48,168 nt of DNA from Christensenellaceae bacterium (GTDB lineage Bacteria > Bacillota > Clostridia > Christensenellales > UBA1242): contig JAISHI010000007.1 of NCBI GenBank assembly GCA_031262595.1, positions 1-48,168 on the forward strand. Direction: 5' to 3'. The notes under the pieces were generated by a model. The model was given only the letters and a program-made list of their open reading frames with translations, was not told the DNA's origin and did not search any database. This document shows positions 15,226-23,382 of this stretch, piece after piece; within the stretch, counting starts at the first letter, position 1, and each line of letters starts with the position of its first letter. The position numbers were made by a program, and so were the translations under genes.

Positions 15226-16362
15226 ATGGTTTTGGAAGGGCAACAAGTGGCGGAATCGGAAGAAGAAACGGAAATCGAGGCGCAAGTTGAAACGCAGACG
15301 CAAGCGGAGGAAACGGGGGGCGATAGCGTATTTGTTCTTGTATTAAAGCCCGACCTTTCGGCGATTGACCTCGATGAGCCGCTAATGACGCGAATTTGCG
15401 GGGTTTCGATGCTGGATTGCGTTAAGAGAGCCGTTAAAGGTTTCGAACATAAGTTCGTCGACGTTAAAGAGGGCGACGATATAACGAGTTTAATCCGCGA
15501 GCACGGCAATGAGAGCAAATGGACAATCGTTTTATACGCGGATACGCCGTTATTAACGAAAGAAACGCTGGAAAATGTCTTTGACCAAGCGATCGCTAAT
15601 AAAATTCAAGCAGGAAGATTGCCGCGCGGTTGGATTTTCGAAACGAAAACTGTTCTCTCGGGCGCGGATATCGAGATTGACGAGTTGGCTGTTCCTAATA
15701 AGGAAGACTTTTTCGTCGTTAACGGGCTTTCGCGGCTCGAGCGCGCGACCCGAATGATGCAAGCCCGCATAAACGAGCGCCACCTCGAAAACGGCGTTAA
15801 GATTGCGAACTCTGGCGCGACATATATAGAAGCGGGCGTCGAAATCGCACGCAGCGCAGTAATCGAGCCGAATTGCACGATTAAGGGCGATACGGTTATA
15901 AAAAAGGGCGCTACGATTTTAGCCGGAACTTATATAGAAAGTTCCGTTATTGAAGAAAACGCGGTTTTAGGGCCGTACGCCCGAATCCGCCCGAAAACGA
16001 CAATCGGCGAGGACGTTAAAATCGGCAATTTCGTTGAGATTAAAAACAGCCAAATCAGCAACGGCACAAAAATCGCGCATATGACCTACGTCGGCGACGC
16101 GGTTATCGGCGAGGGTTGTAATATCGGCTGCGGCGTCGTTTTTTGCAACTTCGACGGCAAAACGAAATCGAAAATTACGCTCGGCGATAAGGTTTTCGTC
16201 GGCTCGAATAGCAACCTCGTTGCGCCCCTAACCCTCGCGACTAACAGTTATGTCGCGGCAGGCTCAACGATCACGCAAGATTTAGAAGAGGACGCGCTCG
16301 GCATCGCCCGCGCCCGGCAAGTTATAAAAGAAAATTGGCGCGCCGAAGAAGGCGAGGAGTAA
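15226..16362 (+). CDS. GlmU-like protein with intact acetyltransferase but degenerate uridyltransferase domain
   Basis: 378 residues; bifunctional GlmU is about 450. Residues ~200-370 form the left-handed beta-helix of the glucosamine-1-phosphate acetyltransferase, with GPYARIRP, IGNFVEIKNS, KIAHMTYVGD (catalytic-type His ~285), CNFDGKTK and VAPLTLATNSYVAAGSTIT. The N-terminal half is shrunken: the LAAGxGTRM nucleotide loop is absent, replaced by an acidic Glu/Gln-rich leader (1-33), although ICGVSMLDCV and LYADTPLLTKETL still match GlmU landmarks and VNGLSRLERA matches the linker. It should still acetylate GlcN-1-P, but uridylation is doubtful. AAAAGGAG precedes the ATG. Confidence 0.85.
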   Translation: MVLEGQQVAESEEETEIEAQVETQTQAEETGGDSVFVLVLKPDLSAIDLDEPLMTRICGVSMLDCVKRAVKGFEHKFVDVKEGDDITSLIREHGNESKWTIVLYADTPLLTKETLENVFDQAIANKIQAGRLPRGWIFETKTVLSGADIEIDELAVPNKEDFFVVNGLSRLERATRMMQARINERHLENGVKIANSGATYIEAGVEIARSAVIEPNCTIKGDTVIKKGATILAGTYIESSVIEENAVLGPYARIRPKTTIGEDVKIGNFVEIKNSQISNGTKIAHMTYVGDAVIGEGCNIGCGVVFCNFDGKTKSKITLGDKVFVGSNSNLVAPLTLATNSYVAAGSTITQDLEEDALGIARARQVIKENWRAEEGEE

Positions 16363-16363
16363 G

Positions 16364-17224
16364 TTAACGATAAATGTCGGAGATTGATTCGCATTGTAAA
16401 AATTCATTAAAAGGCAGGCTTGTTTTAATCGCGCCGTCCACCATGCCACGCATTTTGGGAATTTTCGAGAGTTTGTCTGTTATAACTTTTTGTTCCTCTT
16501 TTGCGGTTTTAAAATATTTTTCTTTACCACCCATAAAATCAAAAGTTCTCTCGGCTTTGTCTGGTCGCCTTAGTGATAGTGATGGAATTAAGAAGGATTC
16601 AAGAAACTGTCTTATGTGTGCGACTTTCATTGTTTCATCTTTATGCTCTTCAAGCGTATTAAAGTCGCAAAAATTAAATCCAGCGTTTTTGCCATAGATT
16701 ATATTACCGGGGTTAAAATCCGGATTTATTTTTGAGTTAAGTATTGCGTTTAATGTTTCGGCAAGTTCGGTAAAATAGGTATCAGGTGAGTTAAGAATGG
16801 CTTCTTTCTTATCTATAAAGTTATGGTATCCATGCAAATCGGATAGGTTATAACCCGGCGCGCGTTGAAGGAAGATATAATCGCGGTTGACTTTGCCATT
16901 ATAGTTAGGGTTTGGGATTCCTGTGCCTTTAGCATTATATAAATAACCCAAAATAGGCGCAACTTTATACCCATTCATAAATAGATTATGAACTTCTTCA
17001 ATTACTTGGTTATATTCTTCGGGTTTGATTCTATTTTCAGTAAATATTTTTGAATATAGAACCGCGTATTCGTCATCATAAGGCAAGAACATCGCCGAGC
17101 CGCCTTTATGTGCGCCTTCATCTTTCGCGAAATCGGCGTTAAGCGCGAATTTGCGTAGTTTTGCGGACATTAAATCGCTTATATATGGCGTGTGAGTTTC
17201 GTAATAAACATCGCTTCCTCGCAT
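16364..17224 (-). CDS. Kinase-fold (aminoglycoside phosphotransferase-like) protein
   Basis: 286 residues. The stretch FLQRAPGYNL (hinge-like), then NPDFNPGNIIYG and FNFCDFN, mirrors the HGDLHPGN catalytic loop and the DFG/DFD metal motif of aminoglycoside-phosphotransferase or protein-kinase-like enzymes. The catalytic Asp and Asn are kept; the His and Gly before the Asp are Asn and Pro. The substrate is unknown and could be a protein or small molecule. AAAGGAGAA lies before the ATG. The gene looks AT-richer than rpoB or glmU nearby and converges on the glmU-like gene with two bases between the stops. Confidence 0.6.
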   Translation of the reverse strand: MRGSDVYYETHTPYISDLMSAKLRKFALNADFAKDEGAHKGGSAMFLPYDDEYAVLYSKIFTENRIKPEEYNQVIEEVHNLFMNGYKVAPILGYLYNAKGTGIPNPNYNGKVNRDYIFLQRAPGYNLSDLHGYHNFIDKKEAILNSPDTYFTELAETLNAILNSKINPDFNPGNIIYGKNAGFNFCDFNTLEEHKDETMKVAHIRQFLESFLIPSLSLRRPDKAERTFDFMGGKEKYFKTAKEEQKVITDKLSKIPKMRGMVDGAIKTSLPFNEFLQCESISDIYR

Positions 17225-17295
17225 GATGATAATTCTCCTTTGTTGGCTTATACAATACTAGATAAAACAAAGGAAATCAATACCTGTCGAAAATA

Positions 17296-17991
17296 TTATT
17301 CCTCCGGCAGCGAACTCATGCCTAATCTTGTTGCGCCGGCGTCGATTAGGGCTTCGGCGGCGGAGAGGGTTTTTATTCCGCCGCTGGCTTTTATTTCGGT
17401 TGAAGAACCTATTTCATCGATAACCGACTTCATGAGTTTTATATCCCCTAGCGTTGCGCCGCCCGTCCCGAATCCAGTCGATGTTTTAACGAAATCCGCG
17501 CCGCCTTCCGCGCAAAGTTTAACGGCGGTGCGTTTTTCGGCGTCGGTTAGATAACAAGTTTCGATTATAATTTTAAGGATAACGCCCTCGCTCTTACAAA
17601 ACCGCGCGAGCAGGGCAATCTCATCGCGAACCAGCCCCGTTTCGCCGCCTTTAAGCGCGCCGATATTCATAACCGCGTCAATCTCATTTGCGCCGAGAGA
17701 AACGCACTCCTCCGCCTCCGTGAATTTTTGCATTGTCGTTGTTGCGCCTAGCGGAAAACCAACGACGGCGCATAAAAGCGTCTTGTTTCCGTCGGGTTGG
17801 GCTTCGTTTAACGAGCCTAGCGTTTCTTTTGCGGCGGCGAGGTTCGCTGGGTTAACGCAAACCGAATAGCCGCCCATCGCCGCGACTTTTTTGCAATACT
17901 CGCGAACGTCGTTTGAAGTGGCGGTCGGCGATAAGAGGGCAAAATCCGTTTGCCCCGCGATAAGTTCTTTTTTAATTGCGCTTGTTTTCAT
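17296..17991 (-). CDS. deoC: Deoxyribose-phosphate aldolase
   Basis: 231 residues. Cleaves 2-deoxyribose-5-phosphate to acetaldehyde and glyceraldehyde-3-phosphate in deoxynucleoside salvage. Key residues: NEIDAVMNIG with the catalytic Asp, DFVKTSTGFG with the Schiff-base Lys, and IKASGGI with the second Lys. Length is normal. No deo-operon neighbours are present. There is no ribosome binding site; a TTGCGA-17-TAGATT promoter ends six bases before the ATG, implying a leaderless message. Confidence 0.95.
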   Translation of the reverse strand: MKTSAIKKELIAGQTDFALLSPTATSNDVREYCKKVAAMGGYSVCVNPANLAAAKETLGSLNEAQPDGNKTLLCAVVGFPLGATTTMQKFTEAEECVSLGANEIDAVMNIGALKGGETGLVRDEIALLARFCKSEGVILKIIIETCYLTDAEKRTAVKLCAEGGADFVKTSTGFGTGGATLGDIKLMKSVIDEIGSSTEIKASGGIKTLSAAEALIDAGATRLGMSSLPEE

Positions 17992-17997
17992 GAATTT

Positions 17998-18026
17998 AAT
18001 CTATAATATCCGCGCGAAGTTCGCAA
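17998..18026 (-). promoter_or_regulatory. deoC promoter, leaderless spacing
   Basis: On the minus strand: TTGCGA (18026-18021), 17-base spacer, TAGATT (18003-17998), then six bases to the ATG at 17991. Confidence 0.55.
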
Positions 18027-18040
18027 CCGCAAAAACGCGA

Positions 18041-18502
18041 CTATTCCGCGTCGCGCTTCATTTTTTTGAGTTCTTTCGCGTCGGCTTTTGGGAGTCCGCC
18101 GTAGCGTTCGTTTTTGCGCGCCTTCGAAACGAGTTTCTTTTCTTTATTATAAAGGTCGACGCCGTCGCGGGATTTAAATGCAGAATAAGTTGCGGCGGCG
18201 GTTTTTTTCGGCGTCGCGATTTTTTTTAGGTCATTTAGTTTTTCGTCGGGCGCAACTTCATCGTCGGTTGAGATATTGCCTTCCATAAGCGCCTCGTTCT
18301 CGGCGCGCAACCGTTCGAAACGGATACGGTTAAATTCTTCGTCCGCGGCGCGCTCGGCGTCGTTATCTTCCGCGCGGTTTTTTGGGCGGTTTATAATTTT
18401 TTGCTCGCCAGCCCTAATCAGCCAAATCAACCCGAACAGCCCAGCCAAAACAGCCGCGTATAAAAGCAACGTCCAAAAAGTTGCCCCCAAAAGGTTTATC
18501 AT
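18041..18502 (-). CDS. Small single-span membrane protein, uncharacterised
   Basis: 153 residues. One transmembrane segment at about 8-29 (TFWTLLLYAAVLAGLFGLIWLI) is followed by a charged cytoplasmic part, probably coiled coil at about 45-75 (ERAADEEFNRIRFERLRAENEAL), and a lysine-rich tail. No cleavable signal peptide is evident. It lies upstream of deoC on the same strand, with deoC's own promoter between them. No family recognised. Confidence 0.6.
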   Translation of the reverse strand: MINLLGATFWTLLLYAAVLAGLFGLIWLIRAGEQKIINRPKNRAEDNDAERAADEEFNRIRFERLRAENEALMEGNISTDDEVAPDEKLNDLKKIATPKKTAAATYSAFKSRDGVDLYNKEKKLVSKARKNERYGGLPKADAKELKKMKRDAE

Positions 18503-18530
18503 AATTCTCTATATCTTAATTATTGACTTA

Positions 18531-18559
18531 TTGTCAAATAAAAACGCATAAGTTATTAT
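18531..18559 (+). promoter_or_regulatory. Promoter of the zeta-like gene
   Basis: TTGTCA (18531-18536), 17-base spacer, TATTAT (18554-18559). The ATG at 18571 lies 11 bases further, leaving a leader of about five bases. An overlapping TATAAT (18567-18572) could instead serve the in-frame ATG at 18577. Confidence 0.5.
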
Positions 18560-18570
18560 AGGCTATTATA

Positions 18571-19341
18571 ATGGGAATGGATTTTTCGCGGATTTTAGGA
18601 ATAGTTAGGGCGATGCCTTGGGCGAACGAACTTTCGGACGAGGCGGTTTTGCGTGCGGCGGAGGCAGCGTTCGCGGAAGTGAAATTTAAGCCAAGCGAAA
18701 CGCCGAAAATAATTCGAATAGCGGGGCAAAGCGGCAGTGGAAAGACCACCCAACTTTTGCCTGCGGTTTTGGCGAGCATAAATGCCGACGATTATATCAC
18801 CGTTGCGGTGCGCGATTTCGTTAAGTTTTACCCAAACGCCGAAAAATTCGACCCGAAAGAGGTTCGCGAGAAAACAAACGGCTTTGCGCTCGCGGTCTTG
18901 GCGGTTGTTTTATTAAAACTTATTTATGCGCGGGCGAATATCGTTTTAGATTTAACGCTTTTAACAACCGAATTCGAAGCCGAAGTTTTAACCGCGCTTA
19001 AACACAACGGCTACGAACGCGTTTATCAAATTATGGCAGTTCCGCGTTCGACTAGCGATAAACATATCGAAAAACGCGAGCGCGAAACGGGGCGGAGCGT
19101 TTCGTTAGTTAGCAAGGAGTTCTTCTTTAATGTGTTAGAGCCGGCGACTTCGTTCTTAGCCGAAAACGACCCGAAAAGTTCCGTTAGCCTTTGGGGCGCA
19201 TTTAAGCCCGAACCTCTTTACTCGGGCGAAATCGAGCTTGCGCCGAAATTTTTAAGCCTCGGCAGGGCGGAAATCTTGCCCCAAAAACATACCGAAAAAG
19301 AATTATTAAAGTTTAAGAAAAAGTTTTTGGGCAACCTCTAA
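18571..19341 (+). CDS. Zeta-toxin-like P-loop kinase
   Basis: 256 residues. The Walker A motif is GQSGSGKTT (52-60). It is followed by VAVRDFVKFYPN (~79-89), which corresponds to the Asp-containing 'D-xx-R-xx-HP' region of zeta toxins, then REKTNGFA, VLDLTLLTTEFEAEVL and KHNGYERVYQIMAVPRSTSDKHIEKREREGR-like helices. Zeta toxins phosphorylate UDP-N-acetylglucosamine at the 3'-OH and starve MurA. No epsilon antitoxin gene is adjacent on either side, so this may be a domesticated kinase or an orphan toxin. Family call is moderately confident; activity is inferred. Confidence 0.7.
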   Translation: MGMDFSRILGIVRAMPWANELSDEAVLRAAEAAFAEVKFKPSETPKIIRIAGQSGSGKTTQLLPAVLASINADDYITVAVRDFVKFYPNAEKFDPKEVREKTNGFALAVLAVVLLKLIYARANIVLDLTLLTTEFEAEVLTALKHNGYERVYQIMAVPRSTSDKHIEKRERETGRSVSLVSKEFFFNVLEPATSFLAENDPKSSVSLWGAFKPEPLYSGEIELAPKFLSLGRAEILPQKHTEKELLKFKKKFLGNL

Positions 19342-19347
19342 AAAAAC

Positions 19348-19365
19348 TTTGTGCAAAATGACGAA
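19348..19365 (+). repeat. 18-bp motif, copy A upstream of rpoB
   Basis: TTTGTGCAAAATGACGAA; consensus of the three copies in the window is TTTGTGCAWWATRACGAA. Copy B lies 45 bases downstream and copy C at 47998. Role unknown. Confidence 0.55.
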
Positions 19366-19392
19366 GAAAGTTTGTTTATGTTGCGAGAAAAG

Positions 19393-19410
19393 TTTGTGCA
19401 TTATAACGAA
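19393..19410 (+). repeat. 18-bp motif, copy B upstream of rpoB
   Basis: TTTGTGCATTATAACGAA, same orientation as copy A, ending 48 bases before the rpoB -35 box. Confidence 0.55.
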
Positions 19411-19458
19411 AACGGCGAAAAAAGTTTCATAAAAAGACAAAAAATAACAAAAAAAATA

Positions 19459-19488
19459 TTGACAAGAATACATAAAGCGTAGTATAGT
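19459..19488 (+). promoter_or_regulatory. rpoBC promoter
   Basis: TTGACA (19459-19464), 18-base spacer, TATAGT (19483-19488), preceded by A-rich bases that could act as an UP element. Predicted leader is about 110 bases. Confidence 0.75.
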
Positions 19489-19538
19489 TATCGCTAACAA
19501 TGTTTAAATTTTGGGCATGAAACAGGCGTAAATCAAGG

Positions 19539-19566
19539 ACTTTCAAACGGGAAAGTGCTTTTTTTG
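19539..19566 (+). promoter_or_regulatory. Attenuator-like hairpin in the rpoB leader
   Basis: ACTTTC (19539-19544) and GAAAGT (19551-19556) form a six-pair stem, followed two bases later by seven T (19559-19565). It sits between the promoter and the rpoB ribosome binding site, so it could prematurely end some transcripts. The stem is short. Confidence 0.4.
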
Positions 19567-19605
19567 TGTCCTTCGGTTCGCCTAAACAAAAGGAGTTAAC
19601 ATAAA

Positions 19606-22600
19606 ATGCAAAAAGAAACAGGGCTTGTCAAGGAAATTTGCGGGAAAAATACCCGAATGGTGTATCGCCGCGTTCCGGAGATTTTGGAAGTTCCATATCT
19701 TCTCGACGTTCAAAAGCAATCGTTTAAAAAGTTCATAACGAAAGGCATCGCCGAGATTCTCGACGAGTTTAACCCAATAACGGATTATAGCGGGAAGATT
19801 GAACTCTATTTCCTCGACCATTATATCGCGGACGAATCAAAATACGAGGAGGCGGAATGCCTTCGTCGCGGGCAAATGTATGTTAAACCGCTTAAAGTGC
19901 GCGTTCGCGTTGTTTTTAAAGAAACAGGCGAGATTATCGAGCAAGAAGTTTTCCTTGGTGATATCCCGATGATGACGGAAAGCGGTTATTTCATTATAAA
20001 CGGCGTTGCGCGCGTTATTGTTAACCAAATCATTAAATCGCCGAACGCATATTTTGATATGGAACTCGATAAAAAGACGGGTAAGGAAACGATAACCGCA
20101 ACTTTATCCCCAACCCACGGCGCATATATCGAACTCCTTCGCGACGACAAAGGGTTTATAACCGCGTCCCTTAACCGCACGAACAAAATCGGTTTAGGAA
20201 CTATGCTTAAAGCGTTTGATTTCGGTAGCGATGCGGAGATTATTTCGTTATTTGAGGAACACCCTCTTATTAAGCAAACGCTCGAAAAAGATACGAGCAA
20301 AGGCGCGGCCGAAAAGGGTAAAGCGGAAGCGCTCATCGAAGTTTCGCGCCGTATGCGTCCTAGCGAACTTCCAAACGCGGAGGCTATGGAACAAGGGCTG
20401 AATACAATGTTCTTTACTTTCCCGAACTATGATTTAGCGAATGTTGGGCGTTATAAGTTTAATAAAAAGTTTTGTATCTCGCGCCGTATCGTTAAAGGCA
20501 TCGCAGGCGAGGATATTCGCGTTAACGGCGAAACAATCGTTAAGAAAGGCGACGAGATAACCCGCGAAGAGGCTGAAAAAATCCAAAACGCAGGCATAAA
20601 TATCGTTCACCTCGAAAACGAAGCCGGCGAACTCGTTCAAGTTATCGGGAACAACAGCGTTGACGTTAATAAGTTCCTTGGAACAACCAGCGACGACACA
20701 GGCATAACCGAACTCGTTTATCTTCCAACCCTTAGAGAAGTCCTCGAAGGCGCGAAAGACAAAAAAGCGCGTATCGTTGCGGTTAGGGCAAACGCAAAAC
20801 GCCTCGTTAACCGCGCGCTTAATAAAGATGATATCTTAGCGGCAGTTTCGTATCTTCTTAACCTTAACGACGGCATCGGGGTTGTTGATAATATCGATCA
20901 CCTCGGCAACCGCCGTTTAAATACCGTTTGCGACCTTATGATGCGCCATTTCAAAGATGGTATGTTAAAACTTAGAAACGGGATGCGCGAAACTATGCAA
21001 ACAATGGAACTTTCCTCGAAGGAAGTTAACCCTGTTTCTATTATAAACGCGAAAGCAATCTCCCGCGCGCTTAAAGACTTTTGTTCGATTTCCCAACTCT
21101 CGCACGTTATGGATACTAACAATCCGCTTACGGAAATTACCCAAAAACGAAAAATTACTTCTGTTGGCCCAGGCGGCATAACGAAAGAACGCGCGACTAG
21201 CGAGGTCCGCGACTTGCATTACACCCATAACGGACGCCTTTGCGCAATCGAAACGCCGGAAGGTCAATCTATCGGTCTTGTTAACTCGCTCGCGATGTTT
21301 GCGAAAATCAACGAATACGGTTTCATAACCGCGCCGCTCCGCCGAGTTGACAGCGAAACAGGCAAGGTTACGGAAATTATCGATTATTTAACGGCAGACG
21401 AGGAGGACAGTTTCTTTGTTGCCCAAGCCGTTGAGCCGCTAAACGCTGATGGAACGTTTAAAAACGAATATGTTCTTTGCCGTCATCGCGATACAGTCCA
21501 AGAAGTTGCGCGAGAACGCGTTGATTATATGGACGCGAGCCCAAGACAATTCATTTCCGTTGCAACCGCGCTTATCCCTTTCCTTGAAAATGATGATACG
21601 GGTCGTGCGCTCTTAGGTTCTAACATGCAACGCCAAGCAGTTCCTCTTATTAAAACGGAAGCGCCGTTAGTCGCGACAGGGCTTGAACACCGAACCGCGC
21701 TCGACAGCAATGTTTTAGTTGTCGCAAAACGCGACGGCGTAGTTTACAGCGTTCAAGGGGACAGGATTATAATAGAAGCCGCGAACGGCGAGAAAGATTT
21801 CTATCAATTAACAAAATTTACCCGCTTTAATGAAGAGGCTTGTATAAACCAAAAACCTATCGTTAAAAAAGGCGAAAAGGTTAAGGCTGGCGATATTATC
21901 GCCGACGGTTATGCAACGAGTGGCGGCGAACTTTCGATTGGTAAGAATATGTGCGTTGCTTATATGAACTGGGAAGGCTATAACTTTGAGGATGCTATAC
22001 TTATAAGCGAACGCGTTGTTAAACAAGATAAGTTTACCTCGATAGCTCTTCATTTAAAAGAATGTAAAGCTCGAACAACAAAACTCGGCGAAGAAGAAAT
22101 AACGCGCGATATTCCAAACCTTAGCGAAGACGCGCTTAAAAACTTAGATGAGCGCGGTATAGTTCGAGTAGGGTCTTTCGTTCGGCCGGGCGATATATTA
22201 GTAGGGAAAGTAACTCCTAAGGGCGAGACAGAATTAACGCCAGAGGAAAGATTGCTCCGTGCAATCTTCGGCGAAAAATCGCGTGAAGTTAAAGATAGTT
22301 CGATGCGTGTTGAGAACGGAAAAGACGGCGTTGTTGTTGCGGTTGAATGTTTCAGCCGAAAGAACAAAGACGAAATGGAAGTTGGCGTTAACGAAGTTAT
22401 AAAAGTAACTATCGCGCAAAAACGAAATATTAAAGTCGGCGATAAGATGACGGGTCGTCATGGTAATAAGGGTATCGTTTCAAAGGTTCTTCCTGTTGAA
22501 GATATGCCTTATATGGCGGACGGAACGCCTGTTGATATCGTTTTAAACCCTCTTGGTGTGCCTAGCCGTCTTAATATCGGGCAATTACTCGAAGTTTCGC

Positions 22601-23346
22601 TCGGGCTTGTTGCAAAACAACTCGGGTGGCACGTTGCAACGCCTGTATTTAACGGTTGCACAGAGAACGACATTCAAAAACTCCTTGTTGAAAACGGATT
22701 ACCTGCCGACGGGAAGATGCAACTCTTCGACGGACGAACAGGCGAACCGTTCGAAAACCCAACAACAGTTGGCTATATGTATATGTTAAAACTCCACCAC
22801 ATGGTTGACACGAAGATTCACGCGCGTTCGACGGGCGCATACAGCCTCGTAACGCAACAACCTCTTGGCGGCAAAGCGCAATTTGGTGGTCAAAGAATGG
22901 GTGAAATGGAGGTTTGGGCGCTCGAAGCTTATGGCGCGGCGCATCTTCTCCAAGAAATGTTAACGGTTAAGAGCGATGACGTTATGGGCAGAACGAAAAC
23001 CTTTATCTCGATAGTTAACGGACAACCGCTCCCAGAGCCGGGTATTCCAGAGGCGACAAAAGTTATGATTAGAGAACTTCAAGGCTTAGGCCTCGATATG
23101 GCGATGATAAATAAGAAGAACGAAGAAGTTGAAATCGGCAAAATCAGCGACGCTCCAATCTTCGTTAACCCAACGGATATTAATGAGCCGAAAACTTCGG
23201 GCGAGGAAATTAACATTGACGACATTTTAAGCGAAATGGGCGCAACGGAAGACGCGCCGCAAGTTGATACAGTCGAAGAGTTTGACCTTGGTAGCGACGA
23301 TAAAGCCGATACCAACGAAGTTGACCTCGATAGTTTGTTCGAGTAA
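19606..23346 (+). CDS. rpoB: DNA-directed RNA polymerase beta subunit
   Basis: 1246 residues, length typical of low-GC Gram-positive RpoB. The rifampicin-pocket region reads FCSISQLSHVMDTNNPLTEITQKRKITSVGPGG; Ser, His and other contact residues are in their drug-sensitive form, except that a Cys-Ser pair replaces the usual Phe-Gly/Gly-Ser near the start. GVPSRLNIGQLLEVSLG and GGKAQFGGQRMGEMEVWALEAYGA are diagnostic C-terminal motifs. The protein ends in an acidic tail. AAGGAG precedes the ATG. rpoC follows 36 bases later with its own AAGGAG. No rplJ-rplL lie upstream. Confidence 0.98.
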   Translation: MQKETGLVKEICGKNTRMVYRRVPEILEVPYLLDVQKQSFKKFITKGIAEILDEFNPITDYSGKIELYFLDHYIADESKYEEAECLRRGQMYVKPLKVRVRVVFKETGEIIEQEVFLGDIPMMTESGYFIINGVARVIVNQIIKSPNAYFDMELDKKTGKETITATLSPTHGAYIELLRDDKGFITASLNRTNKIGLGTMLKAFDFGSDAEIISLFEEHPLIKQTLEKDTSKGAAEKGKAEALIEVSRRMRPSELPNAEAMEQGLNTMFFTFPNYDLANVGRYKFNKKFCISRRIVKGIAGEDIRVNGETIVKKGDEITREEAEKIQNAGINIVHLENEAGELVQVIGNNSVDVNKFLGTTSDDTGITELVYLPTLREVLEGAKDKKARIVAVRANAKRLVNRALNKDDILAAVSYLLNLNDGIGVVDNIDHLGNRRLNTVCDLMMRHFKDGMLKLRNGMRETMQTMELSSKEVNPVSIINAKAISRALKDFCSISQLSHVMDTNNPLTEITQKRKITSVGPGGITKERATSEVRDLHYTHNGRLCAIETPEGQSIGLVNSLAMFAKINEYGFITAPLRRVDSETGKVTEIIDYLTADEEDSFFVAQAVEPLNADGTFKNEYVLCRHRDTVQEVARERVDYMDASPRQFISVATALIPFLENDDTGRALLGSNMQRQAVPLIKTEAPLVATGLEHRTALDSNVLVVAKRDGVVYSVQGDRIIIEAANGEKDFYQLTKFTRFNEEACINQKPIVKKGEKVKAGDIIADGYATSGGELSIGKNMCVAYMNWEGYNFEDAILISERVVKQDKFTSIALHLKECKARTTKLGEEEITRDIPNLSEDALKNLDERGIVRVGSFVRPGDILVGKVTPKGETELTPEERLLRAIFGEKSREVKDSSMRVENGKDGVVVAVECFSRKNKDEMEVGVNEVIKVTIAQKRNIKVGDKMTGRHGNKGIVSKVLPVEDMPYMADGTPVDIVLNPLGVPSRLNIGQLLEVSLGLVAKQLGWHVATPVFNGCTENDIQKLLVENGLPADGKMQLFDGRTGEPFENPTTVGYMYMLKLHHMVDTKIHARSTGAYSLVTQQPLGGKAQFGGQRMGEMEVWALEAYGAAHLLQEMLTVKSDDVMGRTKTFISIVNGQPLPEPGIPEATKVMIRELQGLGLDMAMINKKNEEVEIGKISDAPIFVNPTDINEPKTSGEEINIDDILSEMGATEDAPQVDTVEEFDLGSDDKADTNEVDLDSLFE

Positions 23347-23382
23347 GAGATAAACGAAGATAAAATTAAGGAGAAAAATAAA

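Noticed and set aside
19306-19500. 64-residue minus-strand frame upstream of rpoB containing FVIMHK and FVILHK
   Set aside because: Same reason: the peptide repeat comes from the duplicated DNA motif, and there is no ribosome binding site or coding character.
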